From NCBI GenBank assembly GCA_016206945.1, contig JACQQP010000139.1, forward strand, positions 1 through 21,693: DNA of 21,693 nt, given 5' to 3'. This DNA is from Candidatus Omnitrophota bacterium (lineage in GTDB: Bacteria > Omnitrophota > Omnitrophia > Omnitrophales > Danuiimicrobiaceae). Positions 14,039-21,693 of the stretch are shown in pieces. The first letter of the stretch is position 1, and the number at the start of each line of letters is the position of its first letter. The notes under the pieces are model-generated. The model worked only from the letters and a program-made list of their open reading frames with translations. It did no database searches and had not been told where the DNA came from. Position numbers and translations under genes: made by a program.

Positions 14039-16348
14039 ATGTTTTACGACAGGTTCAAGCAATGGATCAAGAGCATTTCATGGGCGAGCCACTGGCTCAG
14101 CAATCTTTATCGCCCAGGAGCACATAAAAGCTGGAAGTTGAGCCTCGGATCAAAATCAGTTGTTGTATCAATTCCCATTACTTTCATTTTTCTGTGGACA
14201 GTTTCAATCCTTTTCGTTTTCTTTCTTTTCGTTGATTTGAAGCCTCAAGTTACGGAAAGTTTTTTCTTCTCGAGTGATGACCCTCAGTTTAGGGACGATC
14301 GGCTGATCTCAGAGATTTTTCCCCAGCCGCCCCAGTTGGTCATCAGTGTCAAAGGTGACATCCGTTCCGAAGCCTACACGGATCAAATCAAAGCGCTCTC
14401 CAATGAATTAGAAGCTCTTGACGAGGTGTTTAGCGTTCAATCCTTAAGCCATGGCCCTGATGATTTTGAAGACGCGCTTGAAAGTCCTTTGTGGAAGCGC
14501 GTTTTGTTTTCCGAAGACGGCAAGGCTTCGTTTATTTCGGTTTTTGTTAAGGAGGTTCCTTCAGAAATTCTGGTTCCCAAAATCGAAGATGTGACCAAGA
14601 AATATTCGGATCCGACCTTTGAAATAACGATTTCAGGACCGCCCTACATCATGGAAAAGATACGAAGTTACCTCTTGCGCGATTTTAAGGTTTTTAGTCT
14701 CACAGCGTTTGTCATTTTTAGTGTTGTGTTCTTGTTGATTTTTAGGTCCTTCCGCATCTTCTTGGGAACGCTCATTGCGTGTACCAATTCGAGCGCCTTA
14801 ACGCTGATTCTAGCCCGGTTCCTTGGAATTCAGATTGGTCCGCTGACTGCAAATTTATCCACCATTGTACTCGTCTTGACGTTATCGCACATCGTATTTC
14901 TCACGTTTAATTGGAAACGATTTTGTAAAGAAGGGGATCCGGAACATGAGGGGAATCGCATTCCTCAAGCGGTGGAATTTACGCTGAGTCCGTCTTTCTG
15001 GAGTATGGCGACCACGGCGCTTGGTTTTTTGAGCTTGCTTTTTGTGCCGGCAACTCCGCTCAGGCACCTGGGCATTGCTGGTTCTATGGGGACACTGGTT
15101 TCATTTGTGCTTACCTATTTAATTTATCCGTGGTTTTTGACCTTGGAAGTTCCTCATTTACCCAAGCAGGAGATTCTTCAGGCAAAATCTCGATCCGGTG
15201 GATTTGGGTCCTGGTTTCAAAAAGAGCATGGACTCCTTGTTTTAACGCTGACTTTGTCAGCCGTGGTGCTTTCAAGCGGTCTTTTGTTAATTGATACCGA
15301 CCCCAGCCTTTTCTCCTATTTCAAGAAAGGAGGCGAGTTGCGGGAGGGACTTGAGTATATTGACCGAAATGGCGGAAGCAGTCCATTAAAACTCCTCATC
15401 GTGGATCGGGAACTAGAAAAATTTACAACGACCGAGGGATATAAAAGACTTTGGGACCTGCATGAGACATTGGAACAAGATCCCGATGTGGGGAATGTAG
15501 TTTCCTTGCCCATCATTTTGGCTGAGGCAAAACGCTCGCCCCTTACCCTTTTTTTGACTACGGGGTGGCTTGTGGACATTATGGAAAGTCCGCGGTTTGG
15601 AGAAATCGCAAAGTACTTTATCACAGAGGACCGCAAGAAGACTTTGTTTCTTCTCAGGATGAAGGAAACCTCTCGTCAAGAGCCCAGGCTTCGGGTGGTC
15701 GAGCGAATCAAGAATGCAGTCCAAAATAAAGGTTTTGCGCCTGCGCTGGTGGGCGGCGTCTATCTTCTCCAAGGGACGCTTGCGGCGCTTCTTCACGAGA
15801 GCCTTATTTCAGGTCTTGGGCTTTTGATCGTTACCTTTACTATTTTGGGGTGGCGACTTTCGCGCTCGGTTCCCATTGCTTTAGCGATGTTGATTAGTTT
15901 GGCGGTGATGCCTGCAATGATGCTCGGGGTGATTGGTCACTTGGGAATTCCCTTGGATGTCATTTCGGCGCCGGCACCGAATCTTGCGATTGGAATGGGT
16001 GTAGATTCTATGATTCACGTGCTCAATTTTGTGAAGCGTTTTCGTCGCGAAAAACACGGGGATGGAGGACAAGCATGGATTAAAGCACGGCTTTCCATGT
16101 GGCGGCCTGTTTTGTCGTCAGCAACTTTAGTCTCGACGGGCTTCGGCATTTTTATCCTTTCCACATTTCCGCCGACTCAAAGGTTTGGATTTTCCGTGGT
16201 TCTAGGAACCGTGATCGTCCCCTTTGTCGCCCTACTCGTACTGCCGTGGACGGCAGCTCGGTTTGTTAAAATTAAAGAGGAAATGAACGACGTTTTTCTT
16301 GAAGGTAAGCATGGAGAAGATCTTCAAAGAGATATTCAGGATTTTTAA
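14039..16348 (+). CDS. RND/MMPL-superfamily exporter
   Basis: 769 residues with the duplicated plan of the family: one membrane helix (about 45-67), an extracytoplasmic domain (about 70-215), five helices to about 375, a helix near 397-420, a second extracytoplasmic domain (about 425-590) and five more helices. IGMGVDSMIHVLNF near the start of the last helices resembles the RND GxGxD motif, with its Asp in the proton-path position; the equivalent in the first half is LTLSHIVFLTF, without Asp. This resembles the hopanoid/lipid-type MMPL exporters more than multidrug AcrB pumps (about 1,000 residues). Substrate unknown. GTGGGGG lies upstream of the ATG. Confidence 0.88.
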   Translation: MFYDRFKQWIKSISWASHWLSNLYRPGAHKSWKLSLGSKSVVVSIPITFIFLWTVSILFVFFLFVDLKPQVTESFFFSSDDPQFRDDRLISEIFPQPPQLVISVKGDIRSEAYTDQIKALSNELEALDEVFSVQSLSHGPDDFEDALESPLWKRVLFSEDGKASFISVFVKEVPSEILVPKIEDVTKKYSDPTFEITISGPPYIMEKIRSYLLRDFKVFSLTAFVIFSVVFLLIFRSFRIFLGTLIACTNSSALTLILARFLGIQIGPLTANLSTIVLVLTLSHIVFLTFNWKRFCKEGDPEHEGNRIPQAVEFTLSPSFWSMATTALGFLSLLFVPATPLRHLGIAGSMGTLVSFVLTYLIYPWFLTLEVPHLPKQEILQAKSRSGGFGSWFQKEHGLLVLTLTLSAVVLSSGLLLIDTDPSLFSYFKKGGELREGLEYIDRNGGSSPLKLLIVDRELEKFTTTEGYKRLWDLHETLEQDPDVGNVVSLPIILAEAKRSPLTLFLTTGWLVDIMESPRFGEIAKYFITEDRKKTLFLLRMKETSRQEPRLRVVERIKNAVQNKGFAPALVGGVYLLQGTLAALLHESLISGLGLLIVTFTILGWRLSRSVPIALAMLISLAVMPAMMLGVIGHLGIPLDVISAPAPNLAIGMGVDSMIHVLNFVKRFRREKHGDGGQAWIKARLSMWRPVLSSATLVSTGFGIFILSTFPPTQRFGFSVVLGTVIVPFVALLVLPWTAARFVKIKEEMNDVFLEGKHGEDLQRDIQDF

Positions 16349-16368
16349 CTTTCCTAGCTCTTCGAAAG

Positions 16369-16377
16369 TGGTAAAAT
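16369..16377 (+). promoter_or_regulatory. Candidate promoter of the histidine kinase gene
   Basis: TGGTAAAAT, an extended -10 (hexamer 16372-16377); no good -35. The start would be near 16384, about 24 bases before the ATG, with AAGGCAGG between. Confidence 0.5.
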
Positions 16378-16407
16378 GTTTGCTTAGATTTAAGGAAGGC
16401 AGGTCCT

Positions 16408-19149
16408 ATGCCTGGATTATCTGTTTTTACCTTTAATTCTAATACGGCGTGGATTCATGCCGGCGCTGATTTGATCATGGCCTCTGCTTATTTTCTTGCC
16501 TTCTTATTGATCATTCGTTTCCTTCAGAAAAGGCGCGACTTCATCAGATATCGATGGAGCGTTGGCGCCTTTGGAATTTTTCTCGTTTTGGCGGGTTCCC
16601 TCCATATCCTTGCCATCTGGGCGCCCTGGTATCCGCTTTACGGTGTGCAGGGCATCTTCAAGTTAATCACCGCCACCGTTTCTCTCCTTGCAATCAGTCT
16701 TCTGATTTGGCTCCTTCGAAAAGCGGTTTCGATTCCGGGGCCTGAGCAAATCAAGGAGAGGATGCACGAACTCAAGACTCAGATCGTAGGTCATCAGAGA
16801 ATTCAAAGGGAGTTGGAGAAGGCACGGGAGGAAGTTAAAACCACACTTCAGGAAAGAACACAAGATTTGTTTGACGCGAATCAGGCGCTAGAGCGGCAAA
16901 TTGAGGAGCGAAAGCATTTGGAAGAGGAATTCCGTTTTTTGCCGGAATTGATGAGGGAAATTGCCGAAGCGGGTGATTTTCTCTCCGCTTTGGAAATGGC
17001 GCTTCGGAAAGTTTGTCAGCTGACCGGCTGGGATTATGGAGAAGCTTGGACACCGCGCGGCGACGGAAAAGCTTTGGAATTTAGTTCCGCGTGGCATCGC
17101 TCTGATGAGTGGAAGGAGTTTCGTCAAATCAGCCAGGAGCTGAGATTTCCGCCCAAATTGGATTTGCCGGGACGTGTCTGGGTTTCGAAGCAGCCTGAGT
17201 GGATGCAAAATGTGAACGCGCAAACGGCTAAAAGCTTTACTCGATTTTCAATGGCTCAAGAATTTGGCATTCGGGCTGCCGTAGGGATTCCTGTGCTCGC
17301 TCAGGGTCAAGTGGTAGCTATTTTGGTTTTCTTTACGCGGGAATCTCGGCGTGAAGATGGGCACTTGATCCATCTTGTTTCAGCCGTCGCAACCTATTTG
17401 AGTTCCGTCCTCCGAGAAAAGTCTGCAGAGGAAGCACTTAGGGCAGCCCATGAACAACTGGAGGTGCGCATCAAGGAACGCACCGAAGAACTTACGAGAA
17501 TCAATCAGGCCTTGGAGCGTGAAATTGCCGAGCGCACTTTGGCCGAGGAATCCCTCCGCTACTCGGAAAAAAATTATCTCACGCTCGTCAATTCCATTGA
17601 GGGTATCGTTTGGGAGTATGACCTTCAAAGCACAAAATTTACATTTGTGAGTGAACAGGCAGAGAAAATTCTTGGTTATCCGGGAGAACTTTGGTTTTCA
17701 GAACCCGCGCTTTGGCAAAATCATGTTCACGGCAGGGATCGCGAAAGAACACTGTCGTTCCGCGCCCGCGTCGCGAGCGAAAAAAGAGATGACCAATGTG
17801 AGTACCGTATGGTTTCTGCCGACGGTCGGGTCATTTGGTTTCGCGATATGGTGACCGTCGTTTTGGAAAATTCTGACGCGGTCAAGCTCAGAGGCGTTAT
17901 GGTGGACATCACGGAGCAAAAGCGGGTTGAAGAAGCACTCAATCGAGAACGGAATTTTGCCTCCGCTGTTTTGGACACGGCGGGCGCTCTGGTCATGATT
18001 TTGGATACAGAGGGGCGCATTGTGCGTTTTAATCGGGCGTGGCAGCAAATTAGCGGTTATACATTAGATGAAGTAAAAGGAAAATGCTTTTGGGATCTCT
18101 TTTCGGTTCCGGAAGAAGTGGGAAAGATCAAAGCCATTTTCGCAAGGCTTTTGGCAGGCCAGTTTCCGACCGCCTATGAGAGCTATTTGATTGCAAAGGA
18201 AGGCAACCGGCGCGTGATTGCTTGGTCCAATACCGTTTTGCTAAATAAAGATGGCTCCGTCGATCACGTGATCGCAACCGGAATTGATGTGACAAACCGC
18301 ATGGAAATTGAGCAAAAACTTAAGGAAGCGGTTGCCAATTTAGCGCATTCCAACGAAGAACTGGACCGCTCAAGCCGGGAGCTTAAAGAAGCCAATGAGA
18401 GGCTCCAAAAGATGGATGAGATTAAATCTCAGTTCATATCAGCCGCCTCGCATGAACTGAGAACGCCGCTCACTTCCCTAAAAGGCTATGTCGAGACAGT
18501 TCTCCAGGGTGAGGCGGGTCCCATTAATCCGAAGCAAAGAGAATTCTTAAACTATGTCAAGGAATCTACCGACCGCCTTCACCGTCTTTTGAATGAGCTC
18601 CTCGACATTTCAAAGATCGAATCGGGACAGGTGAAAATGGTCATGGAACTGACGAATCTCAGGAATCTTTTACGAGAAGAGATTATGGTGTTCAAGCCTC
18701 AGGCGGAGGAAAAGCAAATCTCCCTTTTCTTAGAGGTGGACAACAAACTGCGTTCTGTTTACTGCGATGCGGACAAAATCCGTGAAGTGATGGATAATTT
18801 GCTGAGCAATGCCGTTAAGTACACGCCAAAGAATGGGAAAGTGACCATTCATGCGCGCAATCATAACGCCGGCGGCGTTCAAATCGATATGGAAGATACG
18901 GGAATCGGGATTTCAGATCACGATTTGCCGAGAATTTTTGAGCCGTTTCAACATATTGAGAAGAACGAAACGGACAATGAGGAAAGTACAGGCTTAGGAC
19001 TGACATTGGTAAAGAAAATTGTGGAGACGCATGAGGGTGAAATTCGTGTCAAGAGCGAAGAGGCAAAGGGTTCTACCTTTACGATCGTCTTGCCGCTTGG
19101 CCACCGGTCGAGCGACGTGGGCAAAAGCAGTTGGGTGATGACACCGTGA
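16408..19149 (+). CDS. Hybrid-input sensor histidine kinase with ethylene-receptor-like membrane domain
   Basis: 913 residues. N-terminus: three membrane helices (about 20-40, 52-71, 82-103) resembling the plant ETR1 ethylene-binding domain. Asp21 and Tyr28 align with ETR1 Asp25 and Tyr32, and LAGSLH places Ala62 and His66 where ETR1 has the copper ligands Cys65 and His69, so one ligand is lost. Then a coiled coil (about 110-172), GAF domain (175-335), coiled coil, PAS (384-510), PAS (511-635), a linker coil, HisKA with phospho-acceptor His682 (SHELRTPL), and HATPase with the N box (LLSNAVKY), DTGIGI and STGLGL. All kinase motifs are intact. No receiver domain. The stop overlaps the regulator start (GTGA), so the two are a cognate pair. 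Confidence 0.92.
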   Translation: MPGLSVFTFNSNTAWIHAGADLIMASAYFLAFLLIIRFLQKRRDFIRYRWSVGAFGIFLVLAGSLHILAIWAPWYPLYGVQGIFKLITATVSLLAISLLIWLLRKAVSIPGPEQIKERMHELKTQIVGHQRIQRELEKAREEVKTTLQERTQDLFDANQALERQIEERKHLEEEFRFLPELMREIAEAGDFLSALEMALRKVCQLTGWDYGEAWTPRGDGKALEFSSAWHRSDEWKEFRQISQELRFPPKLDLPGRVWVSKQPEWMQNVNAQTAKSFTRFSMAQEFGIRAAVGIPVLAQGQVVAILVFFTRESRREDGHLIHLVSAVATYLSSVLREKSAEEALRAAHEQLEVRIKERTEELTRINQALEREIAERTLAEESLRYSEKNYLTLVNSIEGIVWEYDLQSTKFTFVSEQAEKILGYPGELWFSEPALWQNHVHGRDRERTLSFRARVASEKRDDQCEYRMVSADGRVIWFRDMVTVVLENSDAVKLRGVMVDITEQKRVEEALNRERNFASAVLDTAGALVMILDTEGRIVRFNRAWQQISGYTLDEVKGKCFWDLFSVPEEVGKIKAIFARLLAGQFPTAYESYLIAKEGNRRVIAWSNTVLLNKDGSVDHVIATGIDVTNRMEIEQKLKEAVANLAHSNEELDRSSRELKEANERLQKMDEIKSQFISAASHELRTPLTSLKGYVETVLQGEAGPINPKQREFLNYVKESTDRLHRLLNELLDISKIESGQVKMVMELTNLRNLLREEIMVFKPQAEEKQISLFLEVDNKLRSVYCDADKIREVMDNLLSNAVKYTPKNGKVTIHARNHNAGGVQIDMEDTGIGISDHDLPRIFEPFQHIEKNETDNEESTGLGLTLVKKIVETHEGEIRVKSEEAKGSTFTIVLPLGHRSSDVGKSSWVMTP

Positions 19150-20519
19150 GAAAAACAGTTTTGATTGTTGATGACGATCAAAAGATCGCAGAGCTGATCG
19201 AGTTTCGCCTAAAGAATCAAGGTTACACAACGCATTGCGTTTACAATGGTGCAGATGCCATTGAGTATGTCAAACGCGAGAATCCGGTTCTGGTCATGCT
19301 TGACATTCGTTTGCCCGACATAAATGGAGTTGAAGTGTTAAAAGTGATCGTCCAAGATTATCCCAATTCCCACGCCATTATGATTAGCGCCCATGCGGAC
19401 GTAAAAGTCGCTGTCGAGTGTATGAAGTTGGGCGCTTATGATTTCATCGAAAAACCTTTAGCGTTTCCAGAACTGGATGCCAAAGTGAAACATGTCTTCA
19501 ATCAATTCCTTCTCCAAGAGGAAGTATCGATGCTTAAGAAGGAGTTAGGCGAGAAATATAAATATAAGAGCATCTTGGGAAAAAGCGAGAAAATGAGAAA
19601 GGTGTTTCAAGCCGTTGATCTGGCCGCAAAAAGCGATGTGAACGTGTTGATCGAAGGTGAAAGCGGTACGGGAAAGGAGCTCGTAGCACGAGCCGTTCAT
19701 TTTAATGGGCCGCGTAAGGATCGACCTTTTGTTGCGGTGAATTGCGCTGCGATTCCGGAACATTTGCTTGAGAGCGAGCTGTTCGGTCACGAGAAAGGCG
19801 CTTTTACAGGCGCTATTTCTAAGAAGATAGGCAAGTTTGAGCAAGCCCACGGCGGCACGATTTTCCTGGATGAGATTGGCGATTTGCCCCAAACGCTGCA
19901 AGTCAAGTTGCTCAGAATTTTGCAAGAGCGCGAAGTGGAGCGCGTCGGAGGAAGCGAAGCCATCGCCATTGACGTCCGGTTTATTGTAGCGACCCACAGA
20001 GACCTGAGTAAGTTAATTGCGGAAAATAAATTTCGTGAAGATCTTTATTTTCGCGTTAATGTTTTTCCGATTCAGATATCGCCATTGCGTGAGCGAAAGG
20101 AAGATATTCCTGAGTTGCTGCGCTACTTTGTGAAGAAATACCACCGCGGCCGTCGGCCGTTTCATGTTGAAAAAGGCGCTTTAGATAGACTCATGGATTA
20201 TTCTTGGCCTGGCAATGTTCGTGAATTTGAGAATTGCGTGGAGCGATTATTACTGATTAAAGGTGAAGGCAGTCAAATCACCGAATCAGATATTGATTCA
20301 CTGGATCTTTGGAAGAATCAAATGGTTGCAAGAGATGCCGCTCAGGAATGGCGTGATAAAGAGAAGATGCAAGATGAGACCGAAAGAGACTTACTTGAAA
20401 AAACGCTTCGTGAATCGGGCGGGAATGTGACCGAGGCTTCCAAACGGCTCCAGATGAGCCGCGATACGTTCTACCGTAAGATGAAAAGGTACTCGGTTCA
20501 AAGAAAAGCCCTTGCTTAG
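19146..20519 (+). CDS. NtrC-type sigma-54-dependent response regulator
   Basis: 457 residues from GTG at 19146, which overlaps the kinase stop in GTGA; a reading from TTG at 19131 is less likely. Receiver domain: Asp9-Asp10, phospho-acceptor Asp53 (VMLDIRLPD), Lys103 (IEKPL). AAA+ domain: Walker A GESGTGKE (171-178), GAFTGA (218-223) for sigma-54 contact, Walker B TIFLDE (238-243), and the later REFENCVERLL. C-terminal Fis-type helix-turn-helix: GGNVTEASKRLQMSRDTFYRKM. All parts needed for sigma-54 activation are present. A sigma-54-like promoter lies about 250 bases downstream and may be its target. Confidence 0.95.
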   Translation: MRKTVLIVDDDQKIAELIEFRLKNQGYTTHCVYNGADAIEYVKRENPVLVMLDIRLPDINGVEVLKVIVQDYPNSHAIMISAHADVKVAVECMKLGAYDFIEKPLAFPELDAKVKHVFNQFLLQEEVSMLKKELGEKYKYKSILGKSEKMRKVFQAVDLAAKSDVNVLIEGESGTGKELVARAVHFNGPRKDRPFVAVNCAAIPEHLLESELFGHEKGAFTGAISKKIGKFEQAHGGTIFLDEIGDLPQTLQVKLLRILQEREVERVGGSEAIAIDVRFIVATHRDLSKLIAENKFREDLYFRVNVFPIQISPLRERKEDIPELLRYFVKKYHRGRRPFHVEKGALDRLMDYSWPGNVREFENCVERLLLIKGEGSQITESDIDSLDLWKNQMVARDAAQEWRDKEKMQDETERDLLEKTLRESGGNVTEASKRLQMSRDTFYRKMKRYSVQRKALA

Positions 20520-20533
20520 GGCTCCTGCTAATG

Positions 20534-20569
20534 CTTCGACAAGCTCAGGACGGTGAGCGAAGTCGAACC
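20534..20569. repeat. Dispersed palindrome (TTCGACAAGCTCAGG type)
   Basis: Begins CTTCGACAAGCTCAGGA and ends GGTGAGCGAAGTCGAACC; the ends TTCGAC/GTCGAA and the inner GCTCA/TGAGC mirror each other. A similar palindrome is common in intergenic regions of several bacterial phyla. Just downstream of the response regulator stop. Confidence 0.75.
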
Positions 20570-20763
20570 GTTGCCAATTTCAATTAAGTCGAACCACTAA
20601 AGTATTTTCCTTCATCCTAAGCTCCTCCCTAAAAGGTTGTCTACTCATTGTCTTAACTGTCCTGCCCATCTGACAGATTGTTCGGTTTAGCCGTATTTCA
20701 AATTCGCCCGCCTTATTTTCTTAACTGTCCATCTAGCTTGCACTTGAGGCTTTTACAGAGACT
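20570..20763 (+). promoter_or_regulatory. Intergenic region with possible activator sites
   Basis: TCTTAACTGTCC occurs twice in direct orientation (20651-20662 and 20719-20730, 68 bases apart), and CTGTC/GACAG (20657-20661, 20672-20676) forms an inverted pair in the first. They lie about 35-115 bases before the sigma-54-like promoter, where enhancer sites for an NtrC-type activator are often found. I see no gene in this gap. Confidence 0.35.
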
Positions 20764-20778
20764 TGGCATGCCATTTGA
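20764..20778 (+). promoter_or_regulatory. Sigma-54-like promoter of the small secreted protein gene
   Basis: TGGCAT (20764-20769), then TTGA at 20775-20778. The GG to -12 G distance fits the -24/-12 pattern; GA replaces the usual GC at -12, which weakens the match. A short inverted repeat, ATGGAC/GTCCAT (20793-20798, 20804-20809), lies at the predicted start. Confidence 0.45.
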
Positions 20779-20858
20779 TTAGTTAGAAACGGATGGACCA
20801 AGTGTCCATTTTTAAGAGATGAACAGAACGATTCTACCAATTAAGAGGAGGCTAGAAA

Positions 20859-21191
20859 ATGAGAAACTATAAACTGATCATCGTGATGCTCATCTTGGGA
20901 CTGACCTTGCTCCAAGGGACTGCGATGGCTGAAATGATTCAAGGAACTATTGCAAGTCTGGATCTTGCAGCCAGCATGCTCACGATCACACGCATCAGTC
21001 CTTCTACAGGTGCGGAGGAAAGTTTAGAAGTGGCCCTTTCACCTGAAGTGACACTGAAAGGTTTAGGTTCCCTAGAGGAACTTAAAACAGGCGACGAGGT
21101 GACCGTGGAAGCTTCGCAGGATGAGTCCGGGAAGTTTCAGGCTACGGCCATTGAGGTTTCGAAGCCAAGCGAAGGTCCCAAGCTTAGGTGA
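20859..21191 (+). CDS. Small secreted protein, DUF5666-like
   Basis: 110 residues. Residues 1-24 form a signal peptide: Arg2 and Lys5, a hydrophobic stretch, and a TAMA-E cleavage site. The mature part, about 86 residues, is predicted beta-rich: MIQGTIASLDLAASMLTI then LEVALSPEVTLKGLGSLEELKTGDEVTVEA and FQATAIEV. The pattern of a metal- or ion-like coupling strand followed by LKTGDEVTVEA resembles the OB-like DUF5666 family, found as periplasmic small proteins of unknown role. Very strong Shine-Dalgarno (GAGGAGG). The probable sigma-54 promoter and neighbouring regulator suggest it is an output of that system. Confidence 0.75.
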   Translation: MRNYKLIIVMLILGLTLLQGTAMAEMIQGTIASLDLAASMLTITRISPSTGAEESLEVALSPEVTLKGLGSLEELKTGDEVTVEASQDESGKFQATAIEVSKPSEGPKLR

Positions 21192-21205
21192 AGCCCTAAG
21201 TGAAA

Positions 21206-21302
21206 CCACGGGAACTTAAAGAGATCGCCCTCCCTTTTAAGGGCCCGTGGACACGAAAGGCCGCGGGTGCCCTCAGCCCGGTCGGGGCTGAGGACTCCGC
21301 GG
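21206..21302 (+). promoter_or_regulatory. Tandem stable hairpins before the terminal receiver gene
   Basis: Hairpin 1: CCACGGG (21206-21212) with 21244-21250, with inner CTTAAA 21215-21220/TTTAAG 21236-21241. Hairpin 2: CCGCGG (21261-21266)/21297-21302 enclosing CCTCAGCCC (21271-21279)/21285-21293 with a 5-base loop. No T-run follows either, so they are not standard terminators. They separate the secreted-protein gene from the receiver gene and may set relative expression. Confidence 0.55.
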
Positions 21303-21323
21303 TTCACATGAGGAAACAATACG

Positions 21324-21693
21324 ATGAAAAAGCATGTTTTAGTGGTAGATGATGAGCAACCTATCCGAGAGCTTCTAAAGTTTAAGCTCGCGAACCGAGG
21401 TTATGAAGTCGCTACGGCAAAAAGTGCAGATGAGTTTTGGCAAACTGCTTTGGGTTCTCAATTTGATCTGATCATTCTGGATATATGGCTTAAGGGAAAA
21501 TTAGGCACCGATGTGTATTGCGATCTTCTCGAATTTGGCTTGGATAGAAAGATCCCGGTTGTTTTTGTGACCGCTCTGGCGGAGGACTTTCCGCCGTCAC
21601 ACGTCAAGTCAGGATCCCAATATGCGATTTACGGCAAACCCCTTGACCTTGATCGGTTAATCCATGACATTGACGTACTTTTGGCGCCCGGAG
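21324..21693 (+). CDS. Response regulator receiver protein, truncated by window edge
   Basis: Open from ATG 21324 to the window end, 123 complete codons. Begins MKKHVLVVDDEQPIRELLKF. Asp9-Asp10, phospho-acceptor Asp53 (LIILDIWL) and Lys105 (IYGKPLDLD) are present; the Thr at the switch position is in FVTALAED. The receiver domain is essentially complete. Whether an output domain follows cannot be seen. GAGGA lies about 9 bases before the ATG. Its sequence is similar in style to the upstream receiver but is not a copy. Confidence 0.9.
   Translation, partial: MKKHVLVVDDEQPIRELLKFKLANRGYEVATAKSADEFWQTALGSQFDLIILDIWLKGKLGTDVYCDLLEFGLDRKIPVVFVTALAEDFPPSHVKSGSQYAIYGKPLDLDRLIHDIDVLLAPG

Overview
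The window is bacterial chromosome, gene-dense, with most genes on the + strand. It carries succinate dehydrogenase and succinyl-CoA synthetase genes, a pyruvoyl-dependent arginine decarboxylase, a bacterial/archaeal-type inositol-phosphate synthase, a DUF1015 gene and a large two-component system. It also carries many intergenic palindromic repeats. This mix, and the CGTCATTGCGAG-type repeat, remind me of Omnitrophota (OP3) or other poorly cultured Gram-negative lineages known from metagenomes. That placement is a guess from gene style; no rRNA or marker gene is present to settle it.

Layout. 1-3610: sdhC (cut by the left edge), sdhA and sdhB, of the Bacillus/epsilon-type b558 succinate:quinone oxidoreductase. 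3698-4443: a small nucleotidyltransferase plus a 60-residue partner behind an apparently near-leaderless promoter. 4458-7218: a gamma-carbonic-anhydrase-like protein, then sucC and sucD. 7300-10383: a circularly permuted ATP-grasp ligase, a metal-dependent amidohydrolase, and arginine decarboxylase, possibly an amine/peptide pathway. 10501-11601 (- strand): inositol-1-phosphate synthase. 12358-16348: a free-standing tRNA-binding domain, a DUF1015 protein, and an RND/MMPL-type exporter. 16408-21693: a histidine kinase with an ethylene-receptor-like membrane domain, a sigma-54 response regulator overlapping it by 4 bases, a small secreted protein behind a sigma-54-like promoter, and a receiver protein cut by the right edge.

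The most unusual content is between the genes. (1) A two-module structured element occurs twice (477-871 and 11776-12249). Its unpaired and loop blocks are nearly identical between copies, while its stems are replaced by unrelated sequences that still pair within each copy. This is the covariation pattern expected of a functional folded RNA or single-stranded DNA. (2) The whole leader of the arginine decarboxylase gene folds into a closed four-helix cruciform whose 17-bp base stem buries the Shine-Dalgarno sequence and the start codon. (3) Four intergenic gaps hold mirrored arrays of 7-base units and a fifth holds a mirrored 10-base array. The unit differs between most loci, but the architecture is the same. 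(4) Two more common types of dispersed palindrome are present at 9498-9666 and 20534-20569.

Several promoters can be proposed. Five carry an extended -10 (TGn followed by a TATAAT-like hexamer), and one resembles a sigma-54 site just downstream of a GAFTGA-type activator gene. All calls come from reading the sequence; no database or folding program was run.
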